Assembly (NCBI GenBank): GCA_002786065.1
Contig: NHNY01000015.1
Location: 1-64,000 of the forward strand
DNA: 64,000 nucleotides
From: Microcyclospora pomicola
Lineage: Eukaryota; Ascomycota; Dothideomycetes; Capnodiales
Reading direction: 5' to 3'
Under the pieces are notes generated by a model that saw only the letters and a program-made list of their open reading frames with translations, did not search any database and was not told the origin of the DNA. Shown here piece after piece: positions 52,253-64,000 of this stretch; positions within the stretch are counted from its first letter, which is position 1; every line of letters begins with the position of its first letter. A program made the translations under genes and the position numbers.

Positions 52253-53389
52253 ATGGCTTCAAGCTCTACTGACGCTTCGTTGCCGCGCTCGAAGACTGAC
52301 GAAGACAATACCACTTACCACAATGATGACGATGGCGAATCACCACAAAGCGCTGAAGAGTCGGAGGAAGAAGAGCCGGAGCTTCCCATTGCTTTCCAGT
52401 TGACCATCCACTTGCACAACAAGCCTATCGTCCTTCCTTTCTACACAGCCAATACCACTCTTCAAGATCTCTCCGACACAGTGGTGGAAGATCTCCACAT
52501 ACCTACGCGGAACCAGAAGTTCCTCGTCACGCCCAAGACTGGCATACTGCGACCACCCTTCAAATCTCAAGATGCGGCGCTCGAGATACGCGAGTGGGCG
52601 GAAACGGGCAAGAAGGTCGTGTTGATGGGCGCCACCTCTGCCGAAGTCGACGAGCTGGCCTCTGAAGTGGCTGATCGCCATGCCCGTCTCGCGCGTCGCA
52701 AGGAGGTACTGCGAGCGGGGCGCAAGACTCACGTCGGCAAGGCTCGCGACTCGAAACGGATCCAGGAGGAGGCTAAATACACATTCCATACCCTCCGGCC
52801 GCTACCATACCTACCGAACCCAGAGAAGAGCATGCGCTTCCTCGAGCGGCTGCGAGACGACGCGGGCATCAAGCGCAGCATGCGGACCCACGGGTTTTCC
52901 GTCGGCCTGCTCACGGAGATGAATCCGGCGGAGCACACGACCCACGAGAGCAAGACGTTGGGACTCAACCGGAACCGCGGCGAAGTGATCGAGCTGCGGC
53001 TTCGCACGGACTCGTACGATGGGTATCGCGACTACAAGGTCATCCGCAAGACGCTCTGCCATGAGCTGGCGCACAACGTGTGGGGCCCACATGATCGGAA
53101 CTTCTGGAATCTGTGTCGGCAGATCGAGGAGGAGGTGGACAAAAATGACTGGAGACGTGGTGGACATAGTGTCGGGCGGGAGGAGTTCTACAACCCTCAC
53201 GATGGTGGGGTCAGTGATGAAGAGGCGGATGAGGGAGGTTGGGAGGGGGGTGAATATGTGCTAGGGAGCTCAAAGCAGAATGGCGGTGGAGGTAACGAAG
53301 GAGGGCAGCCGCTTTCGAGAAGAGAGATCATGGCTAGAGCTGCGGAGGAGCGAGTGAAGCAGCAGCAGAAAGCGAAGGACAAAGACTGA
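52253..53389 (+). CDS. Ubiquitin-like domain/WLM metalloprotease
   Basis: A single exon of 378 residues. An acidic N-terminus (about 1-45) precedes a ubiquitin-like domain (about 48-125, FQLTIHLHNKPIVLPF onward), then a WLM (Wss1-like metalloprotease) domain at about 170-305. Zinc ligands H270 and H274 sit in HELAHN, with H280 in WGPHDRNFW as the probable third, so the active site looks intact. The tail is Gly-rich, then basic and helical (RREIMARAAEERVKQQQK). The Ub-WLM arrangement matches the ubiquitin/metalloprotease fusion described in fission yeast. Wss1/SPRTN relatives cleave DNA-protein crosslinks or act on SUMO/ubiquitin-marked proteins; the exact substrate here is unknown. Confidence 0.93.
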   Translation: MASSSTDASLPRSKTDEDNTTYHNDDDGESPQSAEESEEEEPELPIAFQLTIHLHNKPIVLPFYTANTTLQDLSDTVVEDLHIPTRNQKFLVTPKTGILRPPFKSQDAALEIREWAETGKKVVLMGATSAEVDELASEVADRHARLARRKEVLRAGRKTHVGKARDSKRIQEEAKYTFHTLRPLPYLPNPEKSMRFLERLRDDAGIKRSMRTHGFSVGLLTEMNPAEHTTHESKTLGLNRNRGEVIELRLRTDSYDGYRDYKVIRKTLCHELAHNVWGPHDRNFWNLCRQIEEEVDKNDWRRGGHSVGREEFYNPHDGGVSDEEADEGGWEGGEYVLGSSKQNGGGGNEGGQPLSRREIMARAAEERVKQQQKAKDKD

Positions 53390-56300
53390 AAGACTGCACC
53401 GCGCCTCGATTGGTGCGTTCGTGCGTGCATAGAGATCGTAACGAAGAATCGTACATCTAAAATTATAGAGAGATTTCCGTCACGATGCAGTCCAACAGAA
53501 CGATCGATCCAAAGGAGGCTAAGAAACAGCCTCGGGCGGACATCAGCATGGACTACCGACAGTGATGACAGAGACCTTCCAGCAGCGATTTCACACAGCA
53601 TGGCATAAAAGCTCAGCTCGGGACGAGCGCTTTCCGTGCTCCCTCCCAGGATGTTCCCCGCCAGCTCACCGTCGCAAGTTGCTGATCGAGCACCGCGGTC
53701 TTCCAACGCGAAGAAACGAGCTTTTGTCAAGTCAGGCCAGACGCTGGACGGAAACCTGCACGATCACTTGTGAATATGCCCTGCATCTATCAGCTGCGAG
53801 CGTTCGTTCGGCACTGGGACAGTTTGTCCGCCTCAGGCTTTGTTTCAGGATTGCATCTTCGTCAGTTACGGCGCATCAGCACGACATCGATATGGGCACC
53901 AGCAGGCAGATCTGGCATGGGCAGACGGACTGTTGGAGCAGCGCGATCAGCTCTGGTTTGTCACTACATCCTCATTGTGGGACTATCGTTACGTCTCCCT
54001 TTGCCTCGTAGCGGTCTTCTGCTTCTGTAGAATTTTTATATGATCCGAAGCTTCGAGACACTTTCGAGGGTGGTGGCATGAGCATCACTCCAACGATCTC
54101 GATGTATATCGAAACGTTCCGAGCAGATCTCTGCTCACCTTCTCAAGCTTCCAAGGAGATCGTAGAGAATCCCTAGACTGGAGATGGCCGCGGACGATAC
54201 TGGGCCAAGAATTGGTCGTGTCTGGACGGATCTAGACAGACAGGATACGATGACATCGAGAGCGCTACAGTGCTGAAAGATCGACGGTGTGCAATGGGAT
54301 AGTGCAGCCGGGGCGAACTGCTGATCTGCAGAGAAGTGCATCCTTGTTGCTCTAATCGAAGCACGGATTTGCCCCGAGGTGACAGGGTTCTAGCACAGCG
54401 CAGGTAGAAGAGACAAGACGGCGTACGAGCGAAGTCTTTTAGTGTTGGAGTCGTCGTCGGCAGTCTTATCTATGCACCATTTCCAGAGGACCCACCTCGA
54501 AAACGGTCGTGTTCGGCACAAGTTGCTGTATAGTCGTGTTGTCTGGGGAGGCAATGACAAGGGTCGAACGAGTTGCCATTCGTGGGACAGTCGAAGACTC
54601 ATTCGGTAGTCATATAGCGCACTGGTGTGACCGACGCATAATTGCCTCGGGTGATCGATTGGGCTGGCATATCACGCAGAGTAGTGAATGGTGAAGCCGC
54701 TACATGTATGCAACGACAGCCCACTACTATGAGTGCGGGGCAGATCTCTCGACCGTCTGATATAGGTGATGTACACAGTACACTGGAAGTCTGTATGGTT
54801 CACAAGGTGAGCTGTGAGAGAACATTGCTTGCGCAACAATTACCATATTCGACTGGTCACGGGGTCGACTGTAGAATAATGCAGGACACCCCTGTCCAAA
54901 GGCGGGCAAGGTAGCAAGCCGCGGTGGCCAAGAGCAGAACCCTTGCTAGCCGCGGGCCACTGGTGTTCAGAACGAGACGATACGAAACACCACTGCGCTG
55001 GGCATCGCAGGACCCAGATCCATGCCAGAGACTTCGGTCGTTCGCATACGAGACCAGTGTCATTATAAGCTTATTGTTGTGTCATGTATGCGAAATCCTC
55101 CAGCGCCACGACGGCGGCGACAAGCCAGGTGACGTTGGCGGCGGTATGTCCAAGCCTGCTACAGTAGACATTTTTAGAGCTCTGGAGGAGTTCTATTGGC
55201 ATGCTAGAAATTGTCGAAACGATGGACGGTATGGCTGACCAGATGGCTTGCGGGATCTGATACTACTGCACTCATGCAATGCTTCGTTGGTGTCTCAGAT
55301 TCTAGACCTGGCATCTCCGTGGTCTTGTTCTTGTGTCAGCAGATGTCAAAGTGAGGGGTGTGCAACTTGCTCAAAGGTATAACGACTTTCGACAATGAAC
55401 GTCTCATGACAGATCTACCGCGGCAAACCAAGCTCCTCCCAATGTCATGGTGGAGAGAGTAGAGCTTCTGTCGAAGCGCAGAATCTCCCGGCACTCTCGG
55501 GTCCCGCCTCTTGCCCAGCTTTAGCTTTGCGGTAAGGACGGAAACCCTGCTGCAGGTACAGTACGGTATAGCGTCTGTCATACTGGGATGGCACGGCTGG
55601 ATGCTGGGAAGGATCGTAGGATTCGTTGCCTCATTGGTAGACATGACTTCACTCGATCGAATGTCAGCATGATGTTGAAGGAAGATGAGGATGCCAGATG
55701 AGTGCCAAGCATCGGGGCCACGAGAGCGAGTCCGAAGACGTGGGACATGGCGGATCGACGACGTGTCCCTGAACTGGATCATCCTCGTTTAAACCCTGAT
55801 CTCCGCAATGGGTCGATGAGACGAGCAGCCACGCTGCGCTGCACAACGAGAAAAAGGGCCAGCACACATCTGATATGGTGCTGAGAAGATTGTCTTGTCA
55901 GTATGCCTTGGCGGACACGGAGTCTGCAGTTTGAATACTCTACTGTACTAAAGTCTAGGCGAAAGGTCGACTTGGCCATTGCGGCGGACAGCTTACCGAA
56001 AACGAGGCTAGCGACAACGGCTCCTGATTTGACCCAGCGACGAAACGTCGGTACAGCACGCGACCTTCCATCACGGCGCCACAGGTGACAATCGACGTCG
56101 GTATCATGACCCTCTGTCACGTAAGACCCATTTTTCCCCAGATCGACCAGTAGAGTGGACCTCGCCACGGATGAACGGTCGTTCTTTCTGGCGAGATGTA
56201 CGCCTTCACGATCCCGATCAACATGAAACGCTCTTATCGTACAGTAGGGCTACCACCAGAAAAGCCAATGCCGGACAGGGCAAGATGGTTTAGACTGAAT

Positions 56301-57066
56301 CGAAGGTCTCTCGCGCAATTGAGCGTCGGGGAGTCCACTAACGTATGTCTGTAAGCTCTCCAGTCCGAGGAACATGGATCTCGCAACCAAGCCTGGGATA
56401 AACCAAACACACTCTTCGAGCTGGCGAGGAACAGTCATCGATTGAGAGCTGCTCAATCAGGCGTGCCGCATTAGCACCGTTCCACCATCCATGTGGAAAC
56501 CGTTTCGTTTGACGAGCCGAGCGAATAGCGCCCTGTGGACTCTACAGCATAGCGCCGAGGCCTACGAATCTGCAACGCTCTGTCTACCGAACCCAAGTGT
56601 AATCATCCTATGGACGTGTGGTTCACACCTCCGGGCCGCTGATCATTGCCACCCCCCCCACAGGCCAAGAGCGAATGCTGTCGTTGGCGCCACACCAGAC
56701 GTCTTGCTCTTCCTGCTTCCTGTCAAGCCGCAGTCGATCGTTTGCGGGGTCCCGTGTTGGACTAACTGAACACGGTCTACTCTGGTACCTCGCAGGGAAG
56801 TGAATGACCTTTTGCGGATAGTTCAAACGCTTGCCATGGACAATCCTTTGATGCACGGGATGTGCTGTGGATGGATCTTTTATATTGGACTTCCCTGCTT
56901 GCAATCTCCTGGCTTTTGGTCAAATTTGCTTTCCCTATATCACTTTTCAACTGTTTGGGGGAGATAAGAGAAGTCCTTCGACCCCGATTGCATTCCAGGC
57001 TGTGGATCTCTCCATTATTGCTGTGTCAAAACCCACCCATTGCTTGCATCCCTCAAGCCGGACATC
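53390..57066. other. 3.7-kb gene-free stretch
   Basis: Only short overlapping frames on both strands, none with a recognised motif or coherent splicing. No tandem repeat or terminal-repeat pair was noticed. Confidence 0.45.
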
Positions 57067-59162
57067 ATGGCGGAATTCGCAGCTGCCGTAGCGAAGGCTC
57101 CGGGTCATGGTGCCGACCACAACGTAGACTTGGATGACTCTGCTCTTGGACTCTACACCACCAACACCAACACACAGGACTTTGCTGGCTCACGGACGGC
57201 ATCAACTCATGATGGCCGCCAGAATAGCGCAACATCTCAGGGCAGGTCGGCCGGATGGAGACGCTTCTTGGGTCGCAACAACCAGCGGGACGCAGACTCC
57301 GACAAGAAGTCAGCATCGATATCCGAGAAGTATTTGACCTCCAGTCACAGTGGCTCTGCCAGCGACGATGAGGAGAGGAGGCTGGAGTACGTGCCGACCG
57401 GCCAGAGCTTGAAGCACATGGAGACGACTCAGACCACCTTTGAGCAAGCCATGGAAGGTACATTGTACCGCGACGGTGCTCTCGTGCTGCAGCCAGCTCC
57501 AACTCAAGACCCAAGAGATCCACTGAACCTAGGTATGAAACGCAAGATCATGGCCATCTTCTGCCTCTGCTTCTTTGGTGCCCTCGCTGCGTCGGCCGAG
57601 TTGATCCTCGGTGCCATGTTGCCCATCTTCGCGCTCCAGTACGCCGGATTTGACCCGAAAACCATCATTCCTACCTTCGCTGGCGGGTTTCCAAAGGGCG
57701 CCGATCCTCTCAAGGTTCTTGAGGATCTCCCCAACGCCAGACCCATCTGGCAGATCTACCTGCTGGCCTCCATGCCAGTGCTGATGATCGGCTTGTCGAA
57801 CTTGATCCTCATTCCTGGTGCCATCACTTTTGGACGTCGTCCTATCATCCTCCTGTGTGGTGTGCTTGCCATCGGGGGCGCTCTCTGGGCCGGCTTCAGT
57901 ACCTCGTTGGAGACCCACATCGCTGCTCGTTGTATTCAGGCTTTGGGAGCTGGCACGGTCGAGTCCCTGATCCCTTTCATCATCCAGGACTCGGTTTTCG
58001 TCCACCAGCGCAACACATGGATCTCTGGAGTCTTCGCCGCCCAAGGTGTCATCATCATTGCGCTTGGTATCAGCTCACCGTACATCATCGTCAACTTGAG
58101 CTGGCGATATGTCTACTACATCACTGCTGGAGGTGCTGGACTCTTCCTGATTGGTGTATTCTTCCTGCTACCCGAAACGAGGTGGCCTCGCAGCCGCTCT
58201 GAGATGAGTAAGTGCTCCTGGTGATCTTTCCTGTCAGTTTTGTGAGACTGATTGAATGAAATAGATGGTGTCCCCCGCATCGAGAGCCATTACGAGGCCC
58301 ATGCTCCACGCACATTCATGTACGACATTGCTCTGTTCCACGGAAAGTTCGAGTACCGAAAAGGCTGGAACGCAGTTGTCGACACCTTCAAGACTTTGTG
58401 AGCTCTCTCGTTCTGTGATGACATGACACTCGCTAACCGTCTGACAGCTTCTATCCTCAAATTTTCTTCATCACTATGCTTAACAGTGCGATGATTGCTT
58501 GTGCTTTCGCCGCCGGTTACACTGTCTCTCCAGCTTTGTTGACGAAGCCATGGGCGTAAGTTCAGCTTACAACCTCCTCGCGCTGTGTACCGTGACTGAC
58601 ACTCCTCCCTCACAGTTGGCCTTTCCTCAAGCTCGGTCTCTGTCTGCTTCCTGTGCTGATCGCCGGTATCGCCGCCGGACTCATCACTGGGCCACTTGCA
58701 GACTTCACATCCAACTGGGTTGCCCGCAAGCGCGGCAAGCGTGTCCCCGAGAACCAGTTGCTCAACTTGATCCTTCCCACCGTCTGTGCACTGGTTGGTT
58801 CCGTCATCTTCGCCCTCGCCGGTGCCAACCAAACCGAGTATCACTACATCGTCTTCCTCCTCGGTCTCGGACTCATGGCCTTCGGTTTCCTCGGCGCCAA
58901 CACCGTCGGCGCTGTGTACGTGCTGGAGTGCTACCCTCACTTGGCCGGTCCCGCGCTCGTCAACATCGCCTCCTTCCGCTGCCTGATCGCCTTCGTGCTG
59001 TCCTTCAAGGTCTCGGAGTGGGTCGCCGACATGGGCTACTTCAATTCCTTCATCATCTACACCGCGCTCATGGGCTTCTTCGCCCTGCTCATCCCGGTCG
59101 TCTATGTCTTCGGTCCGGCATGGCGCAAGCGATGGCCGGCCGAGCGCATGGGCGATTTCTGA
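57067..59162 (+). CDS. Major facilitator superfamily transporter (DHA1-like)
   Basis: Exons 57067-58207, 58265-58397, 58448-58555 and 58616-59162 join in frame to 642 residues. A cytosolic N-terminus of about 155 residues, Ser/Asp-rich and hydrophilic, precedes the first membrane helix (IMAIFCLCFFGALAASAELI, about 162). About twelve hydrophobic helices follow, with a long first external loop (YAGFDPKTIIP...), FGRRPIILL after helix 2 in the position of the MFS A-motif, and a central loop containing the introns. Ends WPAERMGDF. Proton-coupled export of small molecules at the plasma membrane is typical of the family; the substrate cannot be read from sequence. No biosynthetic genes lie nearby. 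Confidence 0.9.
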
Positions 59163-61743
59163 GCTGAAGACGACGACTAGTCTTGCTCTTCAGCTTTTTG
59201 TTTTTGCGCACTTCTTTCACGATGGTATGAAACACTTTTTTGTCCACTTTTCAGAATATACCTGACGCTGCTTCATCGCCACCAACTGTGATTGGTTCGA
59301 AGGAGGAGATGTGTACATAAGAAAGCTCTCCTGCAGTAGAGATTTAGATGTATGAAAATGTCATGACATGAACACATACTTGGTCTGGAGGTGATGACAC
59401 CACTTCATCACCCTCGCAGATTTGCCTTTGCTGCTTCGTTCTGCCTTGTCGTTCCAGGATCCGCCCGAGCGCCATCCCGTGTGGCATGCAATATTACACC
59501 TCCTGCAGCTCCAATGATGACAAAATCCGACTCAGCACCACAAGGTGCTCTATGTCTCTCACCCTCTCTCCCTCTGGTCCTGCTTGATAATACTTCACAT
59601 CTCACATTGGAATTACGTTTCGAATGAGACTCAGCAGCAAAAGAGTCACGGGTTCCCAGCTCGTCGGGTACTTTTCCCTCCTCCATCGATTCTACATCGA
59701 CACACGGCTGGATCCTGCATATGCATAGAAGGGTGCCTTATTGTACATGTGTATGCACTAGCGGGGAGAATAGGGTCTATGATGAGTATTGCGTGACTGG
59801 CATGATTAGTATGGACAGTTCTGGGTATGAATGTAGCTAAAACTAAATATCTCTACCTAGACAACAACCTCAGTCCGTCATCCATCTCATGAAGAAACAT
59901 ACAATCCCCCAGCTCGTGCTTGAAATGATGCCTCACAAGCCGTTCTTTCACCTCCGTCTTTCTCCTAACGTGCTTCTTAGTTCACCTCTTCCGACTCGCT
60001 ACCAAGTGTGCGTCGATGTCGTGCTGCCGCCGCATTCCGCATCCCGGCGTCATGACTTCCACACCATCGCCGTGGCGCCCGCCAGGCCTTCGCTATGCTC
60101 ACTGTAGCAATTGCTTCCTCCTGCTCGACGGAGGCGGGGCGGCACTAGGCAGGCCGAGAGCGGAGTCTGGCTACATTCTTGATGCTCACTCGCTGCCGAC
60201 CTGCGAATCAGCGTCGCGGGATGCTGATGTGTCTGAGCGATCACAGGGATCACGCTGGCGCTGCGGGCAGATCATGGCACAGGCCTTGGAGCTTGACTTG
60301 TCGCCCGCTATGGTACAGAATGTACAGTACTTGGCAGATGCATGATCCTCAGCGTCCGCATTGTCATGGCCCTCCGCGGACCATGTTGATGAGCAGCAAG
60401 GAGAGTTTGTAGGCTGAACAGCACTAAGTTGGTTTTGGCTGACGGTCGTCGCTGCATCCAGCGCACGTTCTGTACGAGAGCCGAGCTTTAAAGAACAGGC
60501 TGGCGAGATCGAAATAGCCCACCGACCTACCGGAGTCGTTCCAGCGAGCGGTGGTCTGACGGGGCGGCACGCTAGTCGGGACTAAGCATATGCTTCAACA
60601 TCCTCATGTGTGGAAGAGATTTGTAAGTTCTCTCGCTGCGGTCCAGTCTTGGCACATCTGGAGCCGTCCACAGACAGCATGCACCCCGCAATCTTCTCCC
60701 GGAGGGTCGACTTCATCTCACGACAGGCGGGTGGTGCAAGGATGAGGGAAGAAACCGATCGAGTCCGGCACCATTGGACGTGGATAGGAACAAGGTTCTG
60801 ACGAGCAGAGTTCAATCACGCACGTGTACGACATGTGAGGATGCACACGTTTTCCCAACGCACGCCGAAAGTCAAGCCTGGAAGAATGTAGGCGTGATGA
60901 GAGAAAGTTCTCCAGTACTGTACCGAGGTCAACCAGGAAAACTCTCCAACAGCACCACTCGACCGTCTAGACTCGATACGCTGGATGTCAAGCCTCCCAA
61001 GGCGGGGGATCTCGAACCATGGGAGCCACTCCACCTCACATGATTCCCGGAAACTTCAGGTCTTGGCCGGATGGGGGATCGGCGACTAGGTCTGGGGAAA
61101 AGGCTCCAGCAGACCAGCATCTGGTCAAGGGGCGTCGTCCGTCCGCCAGATCGACAGGCACACCCGTTCGTTCAGAATCTATCCGGGGCAACATTTCCAG
61201 AGAGAACATGAGATGCTGGAGACAAGGTCTCGCTGTTTACCCTTAGCAGGCGTCTTATGCTTGCACTCCGGAGAGCCCGGAGGTCGTGTACAAACTGATC
61301 TGATGCTGAGTTCCCCCGTGGCTTCGTGCTGACGCCCCTTTCAGCTGGCCTGCATAGACGTCTATGCTGAAGGAGGCACCCGCCATTTCGTGGTGTCAGG
61401 AACGCGTAGTAGTGCTGAATGTGCCGATGGCGACAGGCCTGGACCAGTGGTCACGCTCAGATCTCTAGTCTCGCTAAGACATCCGGCGGCTTGCTTTGAC
61501 ACCATGTGAACGCTTCGTGGCGGCGCTCTCGTGATCCAGGAGATGAGCATGGATGATGCGTTGTAGTGACACGCTTGGAGCAGACCAACATCGATGGCGG
61601 AGGGAGGAGAAGGAGCAGATATAAAAGACGCGAGACTCCCACCAGGTAGGATCAGCAAGACCAGCAGCTCCTCTCACAATCATCACACCAGTCTCATCAA
61701 CACCACTCTTCCAACCCAACCCCCTTCCTCACCTCCAGCCAAC
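59163..61743. other. Intergenic stretch ending in HsbA promoter
   Basis: 2.6 kb without a supported gene between the transporter and the HsbA-type gene. The right end carries the HsbA promoter with its TATA box. Nothing else was recognised. Confidence 0.5.
61620..61626 (+). promoter_or_regulatory. TATA box of the HsbA-type gene
   Basis: TATAAAA lies 118 bases before the ATG at 61744, followed by a CT/CA-rich leader (ctcctctcac, caccactctt), as in strongly expressed fungal secreted-protein genes. Confidence 0.65.
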
Positions 61744-62389
61744 ATGCAATTGACCTACGTTGTCCTCGGCGCCTTCGCGGTGGCCGCATCCGCCTCTCCC
61801 CTGGACCTCTTCAAGCGCCAGAGCTCCACTGCCACCGCAGCCACCGTGGTCTCCGACCTGAAGATGGCCGGCTCCGACACCGTCAAGCTCAACAACACCG
61901 TCAACACCCAGAAGACCACCGGCACCTACAACTACACCCAGCTGGTCGCCCTCATCAACCAGAACCAGCAGATCCTCTACGACATCGGCAACGCCACCAA
62001 GAGCGTCAACGCCACCAAGACCTACAACTCCGCCGACAGCAGCAGCATCTACAGCGCCGGCACCGCCCTCTACCCCACCGTCTCCTCCGTCCTCCACAAC
62101 TTCGAGCTCCACTACCAGGTATGTCTTTGTATTCTTCTCGCCACCGAGAACATCTCCACGCCGCAGCAGCAGACCACTAACCCGTCCCTCTTCCTCACAG
62201 GCATTCGTCAACACCGGCGTCCAGTCCACCGTCAAGCAGTCTCTGCAGCAGCAGCGCGAGCAGGTCCGCGAGTTCGGCAACTCCGCCACCAAGCTCGCCT
62301 CCCCTTACAACACCCAGGCCCCGGCCGCCGTCGCCTCGCAGCTCGCGCTCTTCGACCACGCTATCAAGGTCTTCAACCAGACCTCGTAG
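61744..62389 (+). CDS. Secreted HsbA-domain (hydrophobic surface-binding) protein
   Basis: Exons 61744-62118 and 62201-62389 (GTATGT...CACAG) give 187 residues. A signal peptide MQLTYVVLGAFAVAASA is followed by a Kex2-like KR at 24-25. The mature part is helical, with N-glycosylation sequons (NNT, NYT, NAT) and the amphipathic Leu/Val/Gln pattern of the HsbA/galactomannoprotein Mp1-like family. HsbA binds hydrophobic surfaces and recruits esterases, and relatives are abundant wall antigens. Codons are strongly C-ending, more so than in neighbouring genes, suggesting high expression. It has no GPI signal, so it is likely released or loosely wall-bound. Confidence 0.87.
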
Positions 62390-64000
62390 AGAGTGTCGTC
62401 AGCCATATGCAGGCCCGATAAGCTGGGCTTTGCACGAAACACGAGCGAGTGAAATGATCATGACATGTATATGTGAGCGAGTGATGATGATGAGATCATG
62501 GAGCATGATGAAAAACAGCCTGGAAGAGGTTTTCTTGAATATAGTCCTCAAAAAGTCAAATGTTGATAACTTTCCCCAACAATCCCCCCTGAATGGCCCG
62601 ATGAGCTCTGTACACGCCCCGCCACCCCAGTCTCCTGCCTAGCATCTTCTATCTTCTCCTCACTTAAAGTCTGAGGGGCATTCATTCCACCACCTACCTC
62701 CCTCTCGTAACTCGATTAATCCAGCGATCGTCTCCACCAATCGCCACTTCAGCGCCCCTCGTCAACCTTCCCGCGTTGATTCAAGGCCGACCAAGGCCGT
62801 CGTCCTCGTGATCGAACAGCGCATAATCTTCGCCCCACCTGCCAGCAAGCGAGCAAGCAAGTAAGTAAGTAAGCGTAGCCACTGTACATCCCGTGCTCCT
62901 TCTAGGTCATGATAGTGCAGTGCAATGCATTGCTCAGAAGGGAAGCGAGACGCCGCTGTAGCAGAGCGCTGCTTTGTTTCGGTCTATCGATGCTTCTTCC
63001 CTGCAAGTAAGAGGGTTCGTTGCGTATATTGAAGCAACGCAACGGGACCTATATGTATACGATACAGTCATGAGTACTCATTGCCCGTCTAGTTGACAGC
63101 AGCGCGGTAGGTGATTAGTTGCCTGGATCTACTGAACCTCTTGATCATTAGAGGTGTCGTGTAAGGAAGCTCGGTGAGTTGGCTTCCAGGGTGAGGGGAG
63201 AGGGAGACGGGAGGGGTCTCGAAGCGAGAGCGGAGCTGATATAATTTAGTAGATCAGTGACTGAGAAAGTGGCCAAGGGGTGAGATGCACCTAGTGAAGG
63301 TGTAGCTCTATACACTCAAGCGTGGTCTGAGCTGCACGCGGTTACTGGAGTTGGGGAAGGGAGGAATGGATGTGGAGGGGTTGCATATAGGTAGGCACCT
63401 GGCTTTGGCTTCCTGCGGTGCTGGCCGGGCTCTTGCTATGTTGCAGGACATGCTCTGGCGAATCATGGACCAGAAAATTTGAGTCTGTACGTGAGCATGA
63501 GTGACATTCTGCGATAAGAAGGACCAAGAGCCGCGCTATCGTACACGTCGAAGATGTATCCTCGATACCATCCATGTCAGAGCACGAACAACAGTCAAGA
63601 CAAGCTCTCCAGCACCACACGTCCAAAGCGACCGCTCCGCAGCGCCGTATAGATCACGCCCACTCGACTCCCAATCGTCCGTCGCTCTGCATGCGGGACT
63701 TCAATCCCCTCACGACTTGGTTCCGGGTATGGGGGATGCTCGATGAGACCCTTGTGCAGCGGCACGCCCAGATCGTGGCGAATGAAGCGGTACAGAACAG
63801 CGGATCCTCGGCTGAGATATTGTATTGTAGGAGGGCCGGCGGGTGAGGCAAACATCAGCCGTACGCTACCAATTATAGTCGAGATCGTGTGCGTCAGACT
63901 GTCGACGAACCGTGAGATGGCCTGCATCTTGAAATCCTGGTGTTGAAGTGCAATCTTGGCCAAGGGGATGATGGTGGCTTCTGCCGTGGCGCGAGCTCGT
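62390..64000. other. Right end, no gene seen
   Basis: 3' flank of the HsbA-type gene and about 1.4 kb of DNA with only overlapping short frames. A short AAGC/AAGT run lies near 62845-62873. A gene may begin beyond the window edge, but nothing supports it here. Confidence 0.4.

Noticed and set aside
60985-61040. Minus-strand GGTTCGA resembling a tRNA T-loop
   Set aside because: The flanking bases do not pair into T-arm or acceptor stems, and no A-box or anticodon arm lies at the right distance.

Overview
The window is genomic DNA of a filamentous ascomycete. Genes carry short introns of about 50-80 nt with GTAAGT/GTGAGT/GTATGT donors and CTGAC/CTAAC-like branch sites. The gene content (standalone PKS-type thioesterase, GPI-anchored GH76 mannanase, HsbA-type cell-wall protein, DUF-like nuclear proteins) suggests a Dothideomycete. 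That class assignment is an inference from protein style, not from a marker comparison.

Left end, 1-8.5 kb: an AT-rich compartment. It opens with two tandem, same-strand, divergent centromeric-histone (CENP-A/CenH3)-like genes at 213-741 and 1605-2283. They are surrounded by at least 14 exact copies of the decamer TGCCAATCAC. Copies upstream of the second gene all point one way; copies in its first intron and downstream all point the other way. From about 2.8 to 8.5 kb lies a heavily decayed integrase-bearing mobile element, marked by an unexplained excess of the palindrome TGTACA (24 copies). Base composition changes sharply at about 8.53 kb.

8.5-31 kb: gene-poor, ordinary-GC DNA. It holds a C2H2 zinc-finger regulator (minus), a standalone thioesterase (plus), an 837-residue basic nuclear-type protein (plus), a block of satellite-like low-complexity DNA (23.2-24.1 kb), a GH76 mannosidase (minus) and the 78-kDa iron-sulfur subunit of respiratory complex I (minus).

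31-53.4 kb: denser housekeeping DNA. It holds an Spt23/Mga2-type transcription factor with DNA-binding and IPT/TIG domains, an F-box-like gene of doubtful integrity, a CobW-family GTPase metallochaperone, RuvB-like helicase 2 (minus), a large coiled-coil protein, a long-chain acyl-CoA synthetase, a four-helix MARVEL protein and a ubiquitin-like/WLM metalloprotease.

53.4-64 kb: a 3.7-kb gene-free stretch, an MFS transporter, another gene-free stretch, a secreted HsbA-domain protein with a clear TATA box, and a tail without recognisable genes. No operon, CRISPR, rRNA or tRNA gene was found. The genes are mostly independent single-copy loci and do not form an obvious secondary-metabolite cluster. 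The most unusual item is the CenH3-like pair with its inward-pointing CCAAT-type decamer array beside a transposon graveyard.
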